The notes: generated from the letters alone by a model not told the origin. A stretch of 64,000 nucleotides of DNA from an uncultured Acetobacteraceae bacterium (GCA_903918315.1 CAIXEA010000074.1:1-64000); one strand, 5' to 3'. Counted from the stretch's first letter, positions 18,358-29,685 are shown. Translations and numbers: made by a program.

Positions 18358-19395
18358 TCAATGAGGCGTGGTCAGACGCTCCTTGATGAACGGCAGCAGC
18401 GATGCGCCGCCCAGCTTCGGCCCATGCGCATGCAGGTGACAGGATGCGGTCCCGCCGCCCTGCACCGGCACGGCCGGTGGGGCTTCCTGGCTGCAAATCT
18501 CCATCGCGAAGGGGCAGCGGGTGCGGAAGCGGCAACCGCTCGGCGGGCTCATCGGGCTGGGCAGATCGCCGCGAAGGATGATGCGCGTGGCGGTGCGCTG
18601 ACGCTCCGGGTCCGGAAATGGCACAGCGGAGATCAGCGCCGCCGAATAGGGATGGGCCGGCGCATCATAGACCCGCCCGCTCGGCCCGGCCTCCACGATC
18701 TCCCCCAGATACATCACCGCGACATTGGGGCTCATGAGCCGCACCACCGCCAGGTCATGCGCGACCAGCAGGAAGCTGGTGCCGGATTTGGCCTGGATCG
18801 CCTTCAGCAGATTGAGGATCTGACTCTGCGTCGACACGTCCAGCGCGCTGACGGGCTCATCGAGCACCACCAGCTCCGGATGCAGGATCATCGCGCGCGC
18901 GATGGCGATGCGCTGGCGCTGGCCACCGGAGAATTCGTGCGGGTAGCGCACCGCGTAACCGGCGTGCAGACCCACCGCCTCCAGCATGGCGCCAACCATG
19001 GCGGAGCGCTCGGCCTTTGGCACGTCGCGATGGATAATGATCGGCTCTTCCAGCAACTGCGCCACGGTCATCGACGGGTTCAGGGAGGAATAAGGGTCCT
19101 GAAACACCATCTGCATCCGCCGCCGCAGCGCCCGCACATCCTTGCGGCTGACCCCCGTGACATCGGTACCGCCCAGCGTCACCTTGCCCGAATGCGGTTC
19201 AATCAGCCGCATGATGGACAGCCCGATGGTGGACTTGCCGCTGCCGGATTCCCCCACCAGGCCCAGCGTTTCCCCCGCCGCGATTTCGAAGGAGACGCCG
19301 TTGACCGCGTGCAGCCGCTTGCGCTTCCCGAACCCGGACGCGCCGAGGTCATACATCACGTGCAGGTCAGAGACCTTGAGGCACGGTTCGGTCAT
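18358..19395 (-). CDS. Oligopeptide-type ABC transporter ATP-binding protein (DppF-like)
   Basis: Walker A GESGSGKS, signature FSGGQRQRIAIARAM, Walker B LVVLDEP. Confidence 0.92.
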   Translation of the reverse strand: MTEPCLKVSDLHVMYDLGASGFGKRKRLHAVNGVSFEIAAGETLGLVGESGSGKSTIGLSIMRLIEPHSGKVTLGGTDVTGVSRKDVRALRRRMQMVFQDPYSSLNPSMTVAQLLEEPIIIHRDVPKAERSAMVGAMLEAVGLHAGYAVRYPHEFSGGQRQRIAIARAMILHPELVVLDEPVSALDVSTQSQILNLLKAIQAKSGTSFLLVAHDLAVVRLMSPNVAVMYLGEIVEAGPSGRVYDAPAHPYSAALISAVPFPDPERQRTATRIILRGDLPSPMSPPSGCRFRTRCPFAMEICSQEAPPAVPVQGGGTASCHLHAHGPKLGGASLLPFIKERLTTPH

Positions 19396-20417
19396 GGCGT
19401 CACGCCCCTCCGATCCAGGACCGGTCGCAAGGAATCGACCAGGGCACAGCGCACCAGACCTCGCCCCTCGATCGCCAGGGGTACCGGGACGGTGGTGCAG
19501 GGTCCGTCCTGCCGGTAAACACAGCGGGGATTGAAGCGGCAGCCCTTGGGCCAGGCATGCGCCTGCGCGACGGTGCCAGGGATGGCGATCGGATCGTGCC
19601 CGCGTTCCAGCGCCACCTGCGGCATCGCTTCCAGCAACCCGGCGGTATAGGGGTGGCGCGGGGCGGAGAAGAGTTGGTCAGACGGGGCGGCTTCGACCAC
19701 CTGCGCGCCATACATCACCACCACGCTGCGCGCGATCTCCGCCACCACGCCCAGGTCATGGGTGATGAACAGCACCGACATGCCGAGTTCACGCTGCAAT
19801 TCCTTCAGCACCTCCAGAATGCGGGCCTGGATGGTGACGTCCAGCGCGGTCGTGGGCTCATCGGCGATCAGCAATTTGGGGCCGCAGGCAATCGCCATCG
19901 CGATCATCACCCGCTGGCGCATCCCGCCGGAGAACTGATGCGGATAAGCATGCGCCCGGCTGGCGGCGGAGGCGATATGCACCCGGTCGAGCGATTCCAC
20001 CGCCCGCTTCCAGGCCTCGGTCCGCGACACACCGCGATGCCGGCGCACGACCTCCGCGATTTGCTCACCCACGGTGTAGGCGGGGTTCAGGCTCGACATC
20101 GGTTCCTGGAAGATGAAGCCTATGGCATCGCCGCGGATGCGATTAAGCACCCGGTTGGAGGCGCCAATCAGCTCCTGCCCATCAAACATCACGCTGCCAG
20201 CGGTGACACGGCCGCCTTTGGGTTGCACCAGCCCGACGGCGGCCTGGGTGGTGACGCTTTTGCCCGATCCGGATTCGCCGACGACGCAGACGATGTCGTT
20301 GCGGCCAACACTGAACGAAACATTGTCCACCACGGTCAACCAACCAGCGGGGGACGGGTACTGAACGGTCAATCCCTTGATGTCCAGCAATGGGGTTTCG
20401 GTCGTCATCGCGATCAA
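19392..20417 (-). CDS. Oligopeptide-type ABC transporter ATP-binding protein (DppD-like)
   Basis: [45 protein letters not shown]. Confidence 0.92.
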   Translation of the reverse strand: MIAMTTETPLLDIKGLTVQYPSPAGWLTVVDNVSFSVGRNDIVCVVGESGSGKSVTTQAAVGLVQPKGGRVTAGSVMFDGQELIGASNRVLNRIRGDAIGFIFQEPMSSLNPAYTVGEQIAEVVRRHRGVSRTEAWKRAVESLDRVHIASAASRAHAYPHQFSGGMRQRVMIAMAIACGPKLLIADEPTTALDVTIQARILEVLKELQRELGMSVLFITHDLGVVAEIARSVVVMYGAQVVEAAPSDQLFSAPRHPYTAGLLEAMPQVALERGHDPIAIPGTVAQAHAWPKGCRFNPRCVYRQDGPCTTVPVPLAIEGRGLVRCALVDSLRPVLDRRGVTP

Positions 20418-21298
20418 TCCCCCGCCCTGCGCATGCGTCCGACCGAATCGCGGATACCGTCACCGATCAGATTGAAGCACAGCACCGTCACCGAAATAAT
20501 CAGTCCCGCCGCGATCGTCGGCACCGGCGAGTCCGCCATATAGGGGAAGGCGGTGCCCAGAATAGCCCCCCAGCTCGCCTGCGGTGGTTGCACGCCCAGG
20601 CCGAGGAAGCTCAATCCCGCCTCCGCCAGCAAAGCCTGACCCATCAGCACGGTTGCCTGCACCACAAGCGGGCCGGTGACATTGGGCAGCACGTGCAGGG
20701 TAATGATGCGGGCGTCGCTGCACCCGGTCGCGCGGGCGGCGGTGATATAAACCTCCTCCCGCACCGACAGCGTGCTGCCGCGCACCACCCGCATGATGCG
20801 GGGCGCGTAGACCAGGCCGATCGCGGTCATGGCATTGGTCAGGCTCGGCCCGAGCATGCCGACGATAACCACGGCCAGGATCAGTGCCGGGAAGCTCATC
20901 AGCGCGTCGTTCAGGCGCATGATGATGGTATCGGTCCAGCCGCGCACATAGCCGCTGATCAGCCCCAGCGGCAACCCGATCACCAGCGCGATCACCACCG
21001 CCTGCACGCTGGCGATCAAAGAAAGACGAGACGCGAAAATCAGCCGGCTGAGCACGTCCCGTCCCAGGTCGTCCGTCCCCAGCGGATGCGCCCATGTCGG
21101 CGGCTTCAGAATATAGCGCAACGACGATTTGGCCGGATCATGCGGCGCCAGATACGGGGCGAACACGGCGACGATCACGATCGCCAGCAAAAGGATCGCC
21201 GAGACCAAAGCCGTCCGGTTGCGGCAAAAGCGCCCGAAAAAAGAGCTGCTCGGCGGCAGCGCGACCGCTTGCGCGGTGGGCAGGACGGTCGCGCTCAT
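20414..21298 (-). CDS. ABC transporter permease (DppC-like)
   Basis: HPLGTDDLGRDVLSRLIFASRLSL, EEVYITAARATGCSDARIITLHVLPNV. Confidence 0.92.
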   Translation of the reverse strand: MSATVLPTAQAVALPPSSSFFGRFCRNRTALVSAILLLAIVIVAVFAPYLAPHDPAKSSLRYILKPPTWAHPLGTDDLGRDVLSRLIFASRLSLIASVQAVVIALVIGLPLGLISGYVRGWTDTIIMRLNDALMSFPALILAVVIVGMLGPSLTNAMTAIGLVYAPRIMRVVRGSTLSVREEVYITAARATGCSDARIITLHVLPNVTGPLVVQATVLMGQALLAEAGLSFLGLGVQPPQASWGAILGTAFPYMADSPVPTIAAGLIISVTVLCFNLIGDGIRDSVGRMRRAGD

Positions 21299-22245
21299 GC
21301 GCTGCGCACCTTGGGATCGAAATAGCCGTAGGACATGTCCACCAACAGATTAACGAACAAAACCACCGTCGCCGTCGTCAGCGCCACGCCCAACAGCACC
21401 GGCAGATCGCGCAGGAACACCGCCCGCACCGCCAACGATCCGACGCCGTTCATGGCGAAGATCTGCTCCACGATCACCGCGCCACCCAGCAGCCGCCGGA
21501 TTTGCAGGCCCAGCACCGTCACCAGCGGGATCGCCGCGTTTTTCAGGGCGTGCTTGACGATGATCGACAGCGACGACAGGCCCTTGGCGCGCGCGGTCTG
21601 GATGTAATCACGCGACAGCACATCGATCATCGCACCACGCACCTGCCGCGCCAGCTCCGCCGCCAGACCGACGCCCAGGGTGAGTGAGGGCAATGTCAAT
21701 CGCGCCAGATATTCGACCGGATCCTCCGTGAACGGGATATACCCCGTCGCCGGCAGCCAGCCGAGATTCAGCGCCACCACCAGCACCAGCAGCAGCCCGA
21801 TGAAAAATTCCGGTGCCGCGATCCCCAGCGACGTGCCGAAAATCGTCAGGCGATCGAGATACGACCCCCGTTTGATCGCCGCGAACACACCCAGCGGCAC
21901 CGCCAGCCCAACCCCGATCAGCGTCGAACCCGCCGTCAGCGACAGCGTGATCGGCATCCGATCCAGAATCAGTTCGGTCACCGGACGACCACTGGTGAAG
22001 GAGGTTCCGAGATCACCCACCAGCACGGCGGAGAGCCAGTGCCAGAATTGCAACAGAAAGGGCTGATCGAGGCCGAGGCGATGACGGGCCGCCTCAATCG
22101 CTTCGGCCGAGGCATTCTCCCCCGCCACCACCGCCGCCGGATCGCCGGGGGTCAGATGGATCAATAGGAAGGTGATCAACCCGACCAAGATCAGGATCGG
22201 GATAGCCGCCGCGATCCGGCGGAAAAGATAGAGCAGCGTGTTCAT
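21295..22245 (-). CDS. ABC transporter permease (DppB-like)
   Basis: LTPGDPAAVVAGENASAE, SRDYIQTARAKGLSSLSIIVKHALKNAAIPLVTV. Confidence 0.92.
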   Translation of the reverse strand: MNTLLYLFRRIAAAIPILILVGLITFLLIHLTPGDPAAVVAGENASAEAIEAARHRLGLDQPFLLQFWHWLSAVLVGDLGTSFTSGRPVTELILDRMPITLSLTAGSTLIGVGLAVPLGVFAAIKRGSYLDRLTIFGTSLGIAAPEFFIGLLLVLVVALNLGWLPATGYIPFTEDPVEYLARLTLPSLTLGVGLAAELARQVRGAMIDVLSRDYIQTARAKGLSSLSIIVKHALKNAAIPLVTVLGLQIRRLLGGAVIVEQIFAMNGVGSLAVRAVFLRDLPVLLGVALTTATVVLFVNLLVDMSYGYFDPKVRSA

Positions 22246-23781
22246 TTACAGCCCGCGCTCACGTGCGTGTCATTGATACGGTCGTTTCCCGTGGGCAAAT
22301 AAGGCGGCAGATTGGTGATGCAACCCGGTTTATACGCATAGACATTTGATCGACTCATCAGCGTAATATGTCCCACTTGTTCGGTCGAAATGCGCGCGAT
22401 CCGGTGCAGCACCTCTGCCCGCTTTGGATCACCCGGCGCCATACCGCGGGCCTGGCCGATCAGGGTATCGATCTCCGGCACCACCGCGCCCCAGGGCAGG
22501 ATGTTTCCGCCGAGCCCTTCCTGGAAGGTCTGCAACGGATCCGAACGCCCACCCCAGCGCACCATCAGCACATCACCTCGTCCGGGCGGCGGACGGCGAA
22601 ACAGCGTGTATTGCGACACATCCACCACATCGAATTTTACCCGGATGCCGACATCACCCAGCATCGCCTGCATGGCTTCGGCGATCTGCTTGTATTCGTT
22701 GGTATTCAACAGCAACCAGGAGATATCGACCCCGTTGGGATAGCCGGCCTCCTTGACCAGTTGCTTCGCTTTTTCCGGGTCGAAGGGATAGAGATTTTCT
22801 AAGTCCGGAATGAACCACGGCGACGAGGACGCGAAATATTGCACGGTCGGCTTGCTTGCGCCGTAGCCCAGCGCATCCGCCAGCGCATGCCGATCGGTGG
22901 CATGCATGATGGCCTGGCGGATTTTGAGCTTGCCGGTGGCCTCGTGGCTGGTGTTCACCCCGATTTCCCAGGTGCTGTTCTTCTCATTCACCTGCACCGC
23001 GAAACCGGCCGCTTTGGCTTCCCCGATCTGGCGCGGCTCGATCAGCGCGACATTGGCCTGCCCGGATCGGAGCGCGTTCAATCGCGCCCGGGCATCTGCG
23101 GCAAAATGATGCTCGAACGCCGCCGGCCGGCCTGTCGTGCCCTCCCAATAGGTCTCGTTGCGCGTCGTGATGGTCTGCACGTTGGAATCGAACGATCGGA
23201 CTTTGTAGGGGCCGGTGCCAACCGGCCGCAGCGCCCCGCCAAACGCGTTATCAGCCAGCGCCGCAGACGCGATCATCATGCCGGCCTGGCCACCGAGCAA
23301 ATAAGGCAGCTGACCGCTCGGCGCTTTCAGTTTCAGACGCAGTTTGTGATCATCCAGAATGTCCACCGCGGCGATCTGACTCATGGTTTCAAACGTCGCA
23401 TTGCCGGCCCGGCTGCCAAGCGCGGCCGAACGTTCGAAATTCAATGCCACCCCCTTGGCGTCGAACGGCGACCCATCATGGAAGGTCACGTTCGGCCGTA
23501 ATGTCAGGGTGAACTCGGTCAGGTCCTGGTTGTAGGCCCAGGACAATGCCAGGCCCGGTGTTGGCTCCCCGGCAGGGTCCAGGCGGATCAGCGAATCATA
23601 GATCGCCATCAGCGTACCCTGGGCGAAACTGCTGTTATTCTGCGGCTCCCGCGGGTCCAGTGTCTGATTTGACACTGCATCATAATAAATCAGTGTCGCG
23701 TTTGGATCACCCGGGCGATCCGCGGCCATCGCGCCCCCCCCCCGCAAGCAGGGCAATCAGCGCGGCGGACGCCCGGTTCAT
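22242..23781 (-). CDS. ABC transporter substrate-binding protein, tandem paralog 3; apparent frameshift in signal peptide
   Basis: Mature domain ATLIYYDAVSNQTLDPREPQNNSSFAQ homologous to the two upstream ORFs. Expected ATG (23781-23779, overlapping the upstream stop) is out of frame because of a 10-G run (23743-23734). Confidence 0.8.
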
Positions 23782-25313
23782 TTGCACCCGGCCGCTATCT
23801 GTACGTCGTTGAACCGGTCGTCACCGATGGGCAAATATGGCACCAACCCGCGGATGCAGCCGGGCTTGAAGGCGTAGACGTTGGACCGCGTCATCAGCGG
23901 CATATTCGCCGCATGTTCCACACCGAGCCGCGCGATCTGGCGAATAATCGGCAAGCGGGCAGCATCATCGGGCAACAAGCCCCGTGCTTTCTCAATCAGC
24001 ACATCAATCTGGGGATCAGCGATTCCCACCGGATTATATGTCGCCCCTGTCGCGATCAATTCCTGAAATACCTGCAACGGATCGGCTCGCCCGCCCCAGC
24101 GCGCCATCAGATAATCACCGCGATAGGGGGGCTTGCGGAACAGATTGAACTGCGATGCATCAACCACATCGAATTTGATGCGGATATTGGATTCCGCCAG
24201 CATCGCCTGCAGCGCTTCACCCAATTGTTTGTACTCGGTGGTGTTGAGCAGCAAATGCGTCAGATCGACCCCGTCCTTGAAGCCCGCTTCCGCCAGCAGC
24301 GTTTTGGCCCTGGCTGGATCGTAAGGATAGATTTTTTCCAATTCCGGATCATAAGCCGGCGAACTCTGCGCGAAAAATTGCACCGTCGGCTTCGAACTGC
24401 CGAAGCTCAGCGCATCGGCCAGTGCCTGACGATCAACGGCGTGCATGAAAGCCTGACGGACTTTGAGATTGTTGAGGGGCGCGCGGCCCAGGTTCACATA
24501 AATATCCCAAACGCCATTTTTCTCGTTGATCTGCGTCGTGAGCCCGGCGCCCTTGGCTTCCGGGATTTGCCGCGGGTCGATCAGCACCACATTGGCCTGA
24601 CCGGAGCGCACCGCGTTCAGACGGGCGCGCCCATCGGGAACGTAATGATGCTCAAATCCAGCCGGTCTGCCAGCGGTACCAGCCCAATAGTCGTCATTGC
24701 GGACCATGACGGTTTTGACGTTGGACTCGAAAGATTTCAGCTTATACGGGCCCGAACCGACAGGCTTGAAATTGGTTCCAAACGCATCGCCCGTCACCGA
24801 GGCTTCGCTTGCGACCATCCCGGCGATGCCGCCAAAGATATAGGGAATTTGCCCGCTGGGGGTCTTCAGCAACAATTTGAATTCATGAGTCCCGGTCACC
24901 TCAACACTGGCGAACGCTTTCAACGAATCAACCATCGCACCGCTTGACCGCGAACCAAGCGCCAGGTTGCGGTCGATGTTCTTCTTGACGACCGCGGCGG
25001 TGACCTCGGTCCCGTCATGGAACTTCACGCCCTTGCGCAGCACGAAGGTGTACGAGGTCAGATCGGGGGCAGCCTGCCATGACTCCGCGAGTCCCGGCGT
25101 TGGCGTGCCGCCGGGGTCAAGCCGTACCAGTGTGTCGTAGAGTGCAAGCAGCACTTCTTGCGAGAAACTACTGCCACTTTGCGGTTCCGCTGGATCGAGC
25201 GTTTCGTTTCCCACAGCATCGTAATAGATCAGCGTCGCGGCGGTGTTGACATCCGCGGCGCATGCCGGCGCGGCCAGGCCCAGCGCCAAAGCCATAAAAA
25301 TCCAGCGCATCAT
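23778..25313 (-). CDS. ABC transporter substrate-binding protein, tandem paralog 2
   Basis: MMRWIFMALALGLAAPACAAD signal; TLIYYDAVGNETLDPAEPQSGSSFSQ; 4-bp overlaps on both sides. Confidence 0.9.
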   Translation of the reverse strand: MMRWIFMALALGLAAPACAADVNTAATLIYYDAVGNETLDPAEPQSGSSFSQEVLLALYDTLVRLDPGGTPTPGLAESWQAAPDLTSYTFVLRKGVKFHDGTEVTAAVVKKNIDRNLALGSRSSGAMVDSLKAFASVEVTGTHEFKLLLKTPSGQIPYIFGGIAGMVASEASVTGDAFGTNFKPVGSGPYKLKSFESNVKTVMVRNDDYWAGTAGRPAGFEHHYVPDGRARLNAVRSGQANVVLIDPRQIPEAKGAGLTTQINEKNGVWDIYVNLGRAPLNNLKVRQAFMHAVDRQALADALSFGSSKPTVQFFAQSSPAYDPELEKIYPYDPARAKTLLAEAGFKDGVDLTHLLLNTTEYKQLGEALQAMLAESNIRIKFDVVDASQFNLFRKPPYRGDYLMARWGGRADPLQVFQELIATGATYNPVGIADPQIDVLIEKARGLLPDDAARLPIIRQIARLGVEHAANMPLMTRSNVYAFKPGCIRGLVPYLPIGDDRFNDVQIAAGCK

Positions 25314-26869
25314 TTGCAGCCCGCCGCGATATGGACGTCGTTGAACCGATCGTCGCCCGAGGGAAGGTAAGGCTGCAGGTTCAAAATGCAGCCCGGCTTG
25401 GTGGCATAGACATTGGCACGCGAAATTATGGGCAGCGTCGCCGCCATTTCGGACACTTCCCGCGCCAGTTGCTGCATGACCTCGACCCGCTTCGGATCGC
25501 TTGCGGCCATACCGCGCACCTTGTTCAGCAGAGTGTCGATTTCCGGACTGGCCGCGCCCCCTGGCGCATAAGAACCACCCGTGCCCACCAGTTCATAGAC
25601 CGATTGGATCGGATCGCTGCGCCCGCCATAGCGCGCCATCAGAATGTCGCCACGGGGGGGTTGTTTGAAGAACAACGGGAATTGCGAAACATCAACGACA
25701 TCGAATTTGATCCGGATGCCGACTTCCGCGAGGTTGGCCTGCAGGGCTTCACCGACCTGACGATATTCACTGTTGTTGAGCAGAAGCTGCGTGAGCTCAA
25801 ACCCATCCTTATAACCCGCCTCAGCCATCAACCGCTTGGCCTTGGCCTGGTCGAACGGATAGCGGTTTTCGAGTTCCTTCACGTAAAAAGGCGACTTGTT
25901 CGACCAGATCTGCTGGGTCGGATGGGCACTGCCGAAAGTCAGAGCCTCGGCGATGGCTTCGCGATCGATGGCATGCATGATCGCCTGCCGGATGCGAACG
26001 TCACCCAAAGGGCCCTTTTTCAGGTTGGGGTAGATGTCCCACATGGCATTTTTCTCCACCACCTGAATGGTGAGACCGGCGCCTTTGGCTTCTGGGATCT
26101 GACGCGCATCGATCAACGCGATATTGGCCTGGCCGGATCGAAGCGCATTCAAACGGGCGCGCCCATCGGGCACGTAATGATGCTCGAACCCCGCCGGGCG
26201 GTCCTTGGTGCCGCCCCAATAGTCCTCATACCGGGTCATCAAGGTCGTCACATTCGCATCGAATTTCTTCAGCTTGTACGGGCCGGCACCGATCGCGGTC
26301 AGGCTGCCGCCGAACGCACCATCTTTCAGCGCCGCCGGGCTGATCATCATCCCCGCCGTGCCGCCAAACCAGTATTCGATCTGGCCATTCGGCGCTTTGA
26401 GCCTGATCTTGACCGTATCTTCGCCGACAGCTTCGAACGACGAAATCAGCGTGAAGGCATCGATCACCGTGCCACCCGCACGGCGGCCCAGCGCGGTGCT
26501 ACGGGCGAAATTCGCCACCACAGCCGCGGCGTTGACCGGAGTGCCATCGTGAAATTTCGCCCCCGGCCGCAGATGGAGCGTCATCTCCGTCAGATCGTCG
26601 TTCCGCGTCCAGGAATCCGCGAGGCCGGGGCCAGGCACCCCCGCATCGTCCAGCCGAATCAGCGGCTCATAGATCGCGAGCAGCGCTTCATGCGAATAGG
26701 TGCTGTTGTTCTGCGGTTCCGCCGGATCGAGCGTCTCATTGCCCGCCATGTCGTAATAAACAATCGACGCGTCAGTATTCACCGCGGCTGGCTGCGCACC
26801 CGCCTGTACCGGCACGGCAGCCACGAATGACCCCATGATAAATGCTATCGACAATGCCATTGACCGCAT
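25310..26869 (-). CDS. ABC transporter substrate-binding protein, tandem paralog 1
   Basis: SIVYYDMAGNETLDPAEPQNNSTYSH; homologous to paralogs 2 and 3; first gene of the unit. Confidence 0.9.
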   Translation of the reverse strand: MRSMALSIAFIMGSFVAAVPVQAGAQPAAVNTDASIVYYDMAGNETLDPAEPQNNSTYSHEALLAIYEPLIRLDDAGVPGPGLADSWTRNDDLTEMTLHLRPGAKFHDGTPVNAAAVVANFARSTALGRRAGGTVIDAFTLISSFEAVGEDTVKIRLKAPNGQIEYWFGGTAGMMISPAALKDGAFGGSLTAIGAGPYKLKKFDANVTTLMTRYEDYWGGTKDRPAGFEHHYVPDGRARLNALRSGQANIALIDARQIPEAKGAGLTIQVVEKNAMWDIYPNLKKGPLGDVRIRQAIMHAIDREAIAEALTFGSAHPTQQIWSNKSPFYVKELENRYPFDQAKAKRLMAEAGYKDGFELTQLLLNNSEYRQVGEALQANLAEVGIRIKFDVVDVSQFPLFFKQPPRGDILMARYGGRSDPIQSVYELVGTGGSYAPGGAASPEIDTLLNKVRGMAASDPKRVEVMQQLAREVSEMAATLPIISRANVYATKPGCILNLQPYLPSGDDRFNDVHIAAGCK

Positions 26870-26997
26870 TGATTCGTGCCTCCCTGGACGTGCTCAGCGG
26901 TGATGATCTGAGACGCTTTTTGTTGGAAACACTATGCAGGGTGGCGCGCGAGCGGTCCACTGTCGGTTCCGGACGCCAGGCAGTTTTGTCCGCACAG

Positions 26998-29685
26998 TTA
27001 ATGTTTATCGATTATCAATCGAAGCCGCGCGGTGACCTGACCCCCGCCTTGCACCTCGGATTCGAAACCGAATTCATCCAGGAGCTGTCGCATGAGCAGA
27101 TTGTCGCTGAGGACAGAGCTGACAAGCCTGCCGATCCCCCGCCCACGGGCATGGTCGATGATGGCGTGCATCATCAGCGTGCCCACACCGCGCCGGTGCC
27201 AATCGCTTCTGACCAGAATGGCCAGCTCCGCTTCGACATTGTCGGGGCCCGCGTTGGTCCGGACAACGCCAATCGGGACATCGTCTCCGGTCGCGAAGGC
27301 GATCAATGCCATTTCGCGGTCGTAGTCGATCTGGGTCAGCCTGACGAGCAAGGCGGGGACCAGGTCCTGAAGCACGCCATGATACCGCGCCCGAATATCT
27401 TCCGGCGCCAGCTTGCCATGCATCCGAACCAGATTGTCCGCATCGTCGGGCCGGATCGGGCGCAGCCGGATCGGTGTGCCGTCGCGCAGTCTGTCCGCAC
27501 GCTCCAATTCGTAGGGATAGGGCACGATCGCCGATGGAACGGCCCGGGCGGAGTCGCCAATCCGGATACGCGCATCAAGAGCGATGACACCCGCGGCATT
27601 CGCGAGGAATGGATTGATGTCCAGCTCCACGATTTCGCGATGGTCCAGCGCCAACCGCGCCACATTGACCAGCAAGCGGCTGATCGCGTCGAAATCCACA
27701 CTGGCCCGCCCCCGGAACCCGCGCAGCATGCGCGCCACCCGGGTCCGGTCAATCATCGTCCGGGCAAGTTCACCATCGAGCGGCGGCAAGGCCAGAATCG
27801 TGTCACCAATCACCTCAACCCCAACCCCGCCCTGGCCGAACAGGATGACGGGACCGAAGGTCGGATCGACGCTGACCCCGGCAATGAGCTCGAAAGCGTC
27901 GGGCCGGTGGATCATCTCCTCGACCACGAACCCTTCCAGCGGCGCCTCCGGCCGGGCCGCGGTGATTCGGGCATTCATCGCCTCCGCCGCCGCGCGGACG
28001 GACGCGGCGCCCGTCAGATTGAGCATCACCCCACCGATATCGGATTTGTGCAGAATCGCGCGCGATCGGATTTTCAGCACCACCGGCCCGCCAATCGACG
28101 CCGCGGCCGCCGCGGCTTCCTCCGCCGAGGCGACCACCAGACTGCGCACCGCCGGAATCCCGTACGCGCCAAGCACCGCCTTGACCGCCAATGGCTCCAG
28201 CCAATCCCACCCGGCGGCCAGGCCCGCGGCGAAGACCGCGCGGGCGGTGTCACGATCGGGTTCATCCTCTCCCGGACGGTGGCGCCCCGGCACCCGTACC
28301 AGATGGCGCTGATTGCGGGAGAATTCGGCCAGTTGCGCATATCCATCGACCGCCGCCGCGATGGTGTCGAACGCCGGGATGCCGGCCTGTGACAGACGGG
28401 TTCGCGCCGCGTCCGCGTCCTCCCCCCCCAGCCACGCAGCGAGAACCGCCGGCGCCGCCCCGGGGGGGCGGGCATTCCAGGCGCGGATCACACCCGCCGC
28501 CGTTTCGGGGGCCGACGACACCCCGGTCGGGCAATAGAGGGTGAGAACCGCGCTGACCGTGTCATCCGCCATCAGCGCGGACAGCGACGCCTCATATCGG
28601 GCGCCATTGGCATCGCCGATGATATCGATCGGATTGGCATGCGACCATGTCGGCGGCAGCACCTGATCCAGCGCGGCCCGGGTCGCGGGTGCGATCGCCG
28701 CGAGCGTGCCTCGGGCATCCAGCAAGGCATCAGCCGCCAGCACACCGAAGCCGCCGCCATTGGTCAGGATCGTAAGGGCCTCCCCGCGCAGGGGGCGCGT
28801 ATGCGCCAGTGTTTCCGCGGCCGCGAAGAGTTGCTCAAGACCATTGACCCGCAGCAGCCCGGCGCGGCGGAAGGCCGCGTCATAGACCGCATCCGATCCG
28901 GCCAAAGCGCCGGTATGGGACCTGGCGGCGGCCGCCGCCGCGGGATGGCGGCCGGATTTAACGACGATCACGGGCTTGTCGCGGGCTGCCGCGCGGGCGG
29001 CGGACATGAATTTCCGCGCAGATCCAATGCTCTCAACATAAAGCAGGATCGCCTTGGTCTCGGGGTCGGTGGCGACGAAATCCAGCATGTCGCCAAAATC
29101 CACATCCGCCGTCGCACCAAGGGACACCAGGTAGCGGAACCCAATCTCGTGCGCGGCCCCCCAATCCAGCAGCGCGGCCGCGACCGCCCCGGACTGGGTA
29201 AAGCAGGCGATGGGGCCGGGTCGGGCCTGTACGTGACTAAAGCTCGCATTCACCCCGGCGCCGGGCACGATCAGGCCCAGGCAGTTGGGTCCCACAATGC
29301 GCAGAAGCCCGGGGCGCGCCGCATCCAGCATCGCCTGGCTGCGGTGGGCGCCTTCCACATTGCCCCCCTCCCCAAACCCAGCGGTGATAACGACCGCGCC
29401 GGCGCAGCCACGCGCCGCCAACTGCCCGATCAGACCCGGAATAGTATCCGGCGGCGTGGCAATCACCGCCAGATCCGGCGACTCCGGCAACGAGGCGACA
29501 TCCGGCCAGACCGGGAGGCCATCGATCCGCCCCCCATGCGGATTGACCGGCATCAACATGCCACTGAAACCCGCCGCGCGCATATTGGACAGCAGCAGTT
29601 GCCCCACCGCGTGAGGCCGGGCGGAGGCCCCAATCACAGCCACTGAACGAGGGGCGAACATCCGTTCGAGATTGCGTGCCGTCAT
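26998..29685 (-). CDS. Acyl-CoA synthetase (NDP-forming)/GNAT fusion (protein acetyltransferase Pat-like)
   Basis: 895 aa: CoA-binding domain, ATP-grasp, C-terminal GNAT (SDWHRRGVGTLMMHAIIDHARGRGIG). Confidence 0.9.
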   Translation of the reverse strand: MTARNLERMFAPRSVAVIGASARPHAVGQLLLSNMRAAGFSGMLMPVNPHGGRIDGLPVWPDVASLPESPDLAVIATPPDTIPGLIGQLAARGCAGAVVITAGFGEGGNVEGAHRSQAMLDAARPGLLRIVGPNCLGLIVPGAGVNASFSHVQARPGPIACFTQSGAVAAALLDWGAAHEIGFRYLVSLGATADVDFGDMLDFVATDPETKAILLYVESIGSARKFMSAARAAARDKPVIVVKSGRHPAAAAAARSHTGALAGSDAVYDAAFRRAGLLRVNGLEQLFAAAETLAHTRPLRGEALTILTNGGGFGVLAADALLDARGTLAAIAPATRAALDQVLPPTWSHANPIDIIGDANGARYEASLSALMADDTVSAVLTLYCPTGVSSAPETAAGVIRAWNARPPGAAPAVLAAWLGGEDADAARTRLSQAGIPAFDTIAAAVDGYAQLAEFSRNQRHLVRVPGRHRPGEDEPDRDTARAVFAAGLAAGWDWLEPLAVKAVLGAYGIPAVRSLVVASAEEAAAAAASIGGPVVLKIRSRAILHKSDIGGVMLNLTGAASVRAAAEAMNARITAARPEAPLEGFVVEEMIHRPDAFELIAGVSVDPTFGPVILFGQGGVGVEVIGDTILALPPLDGELARTMIDRTRVARMLRGFRGRASVDFDAISRLLVNVARLALDHREIVELDINPFLANAAGVIALDARIRIGDSARAVPSAIVPYPYELERADRLRDGTPIRLRPIRPDDADNLVRMHGKLAPEDIRARYHGVLQDLVPALLVRLTQIDYDREMALIAFATGDDVPIGVVRTNAGPDNVEAELAILVRSDWHRRGVGTLMMHAIIDHARGRGIGRLVSSVLSDNLLMRQLLDEFGFESEVQGGGQVTARLRLIIDKH

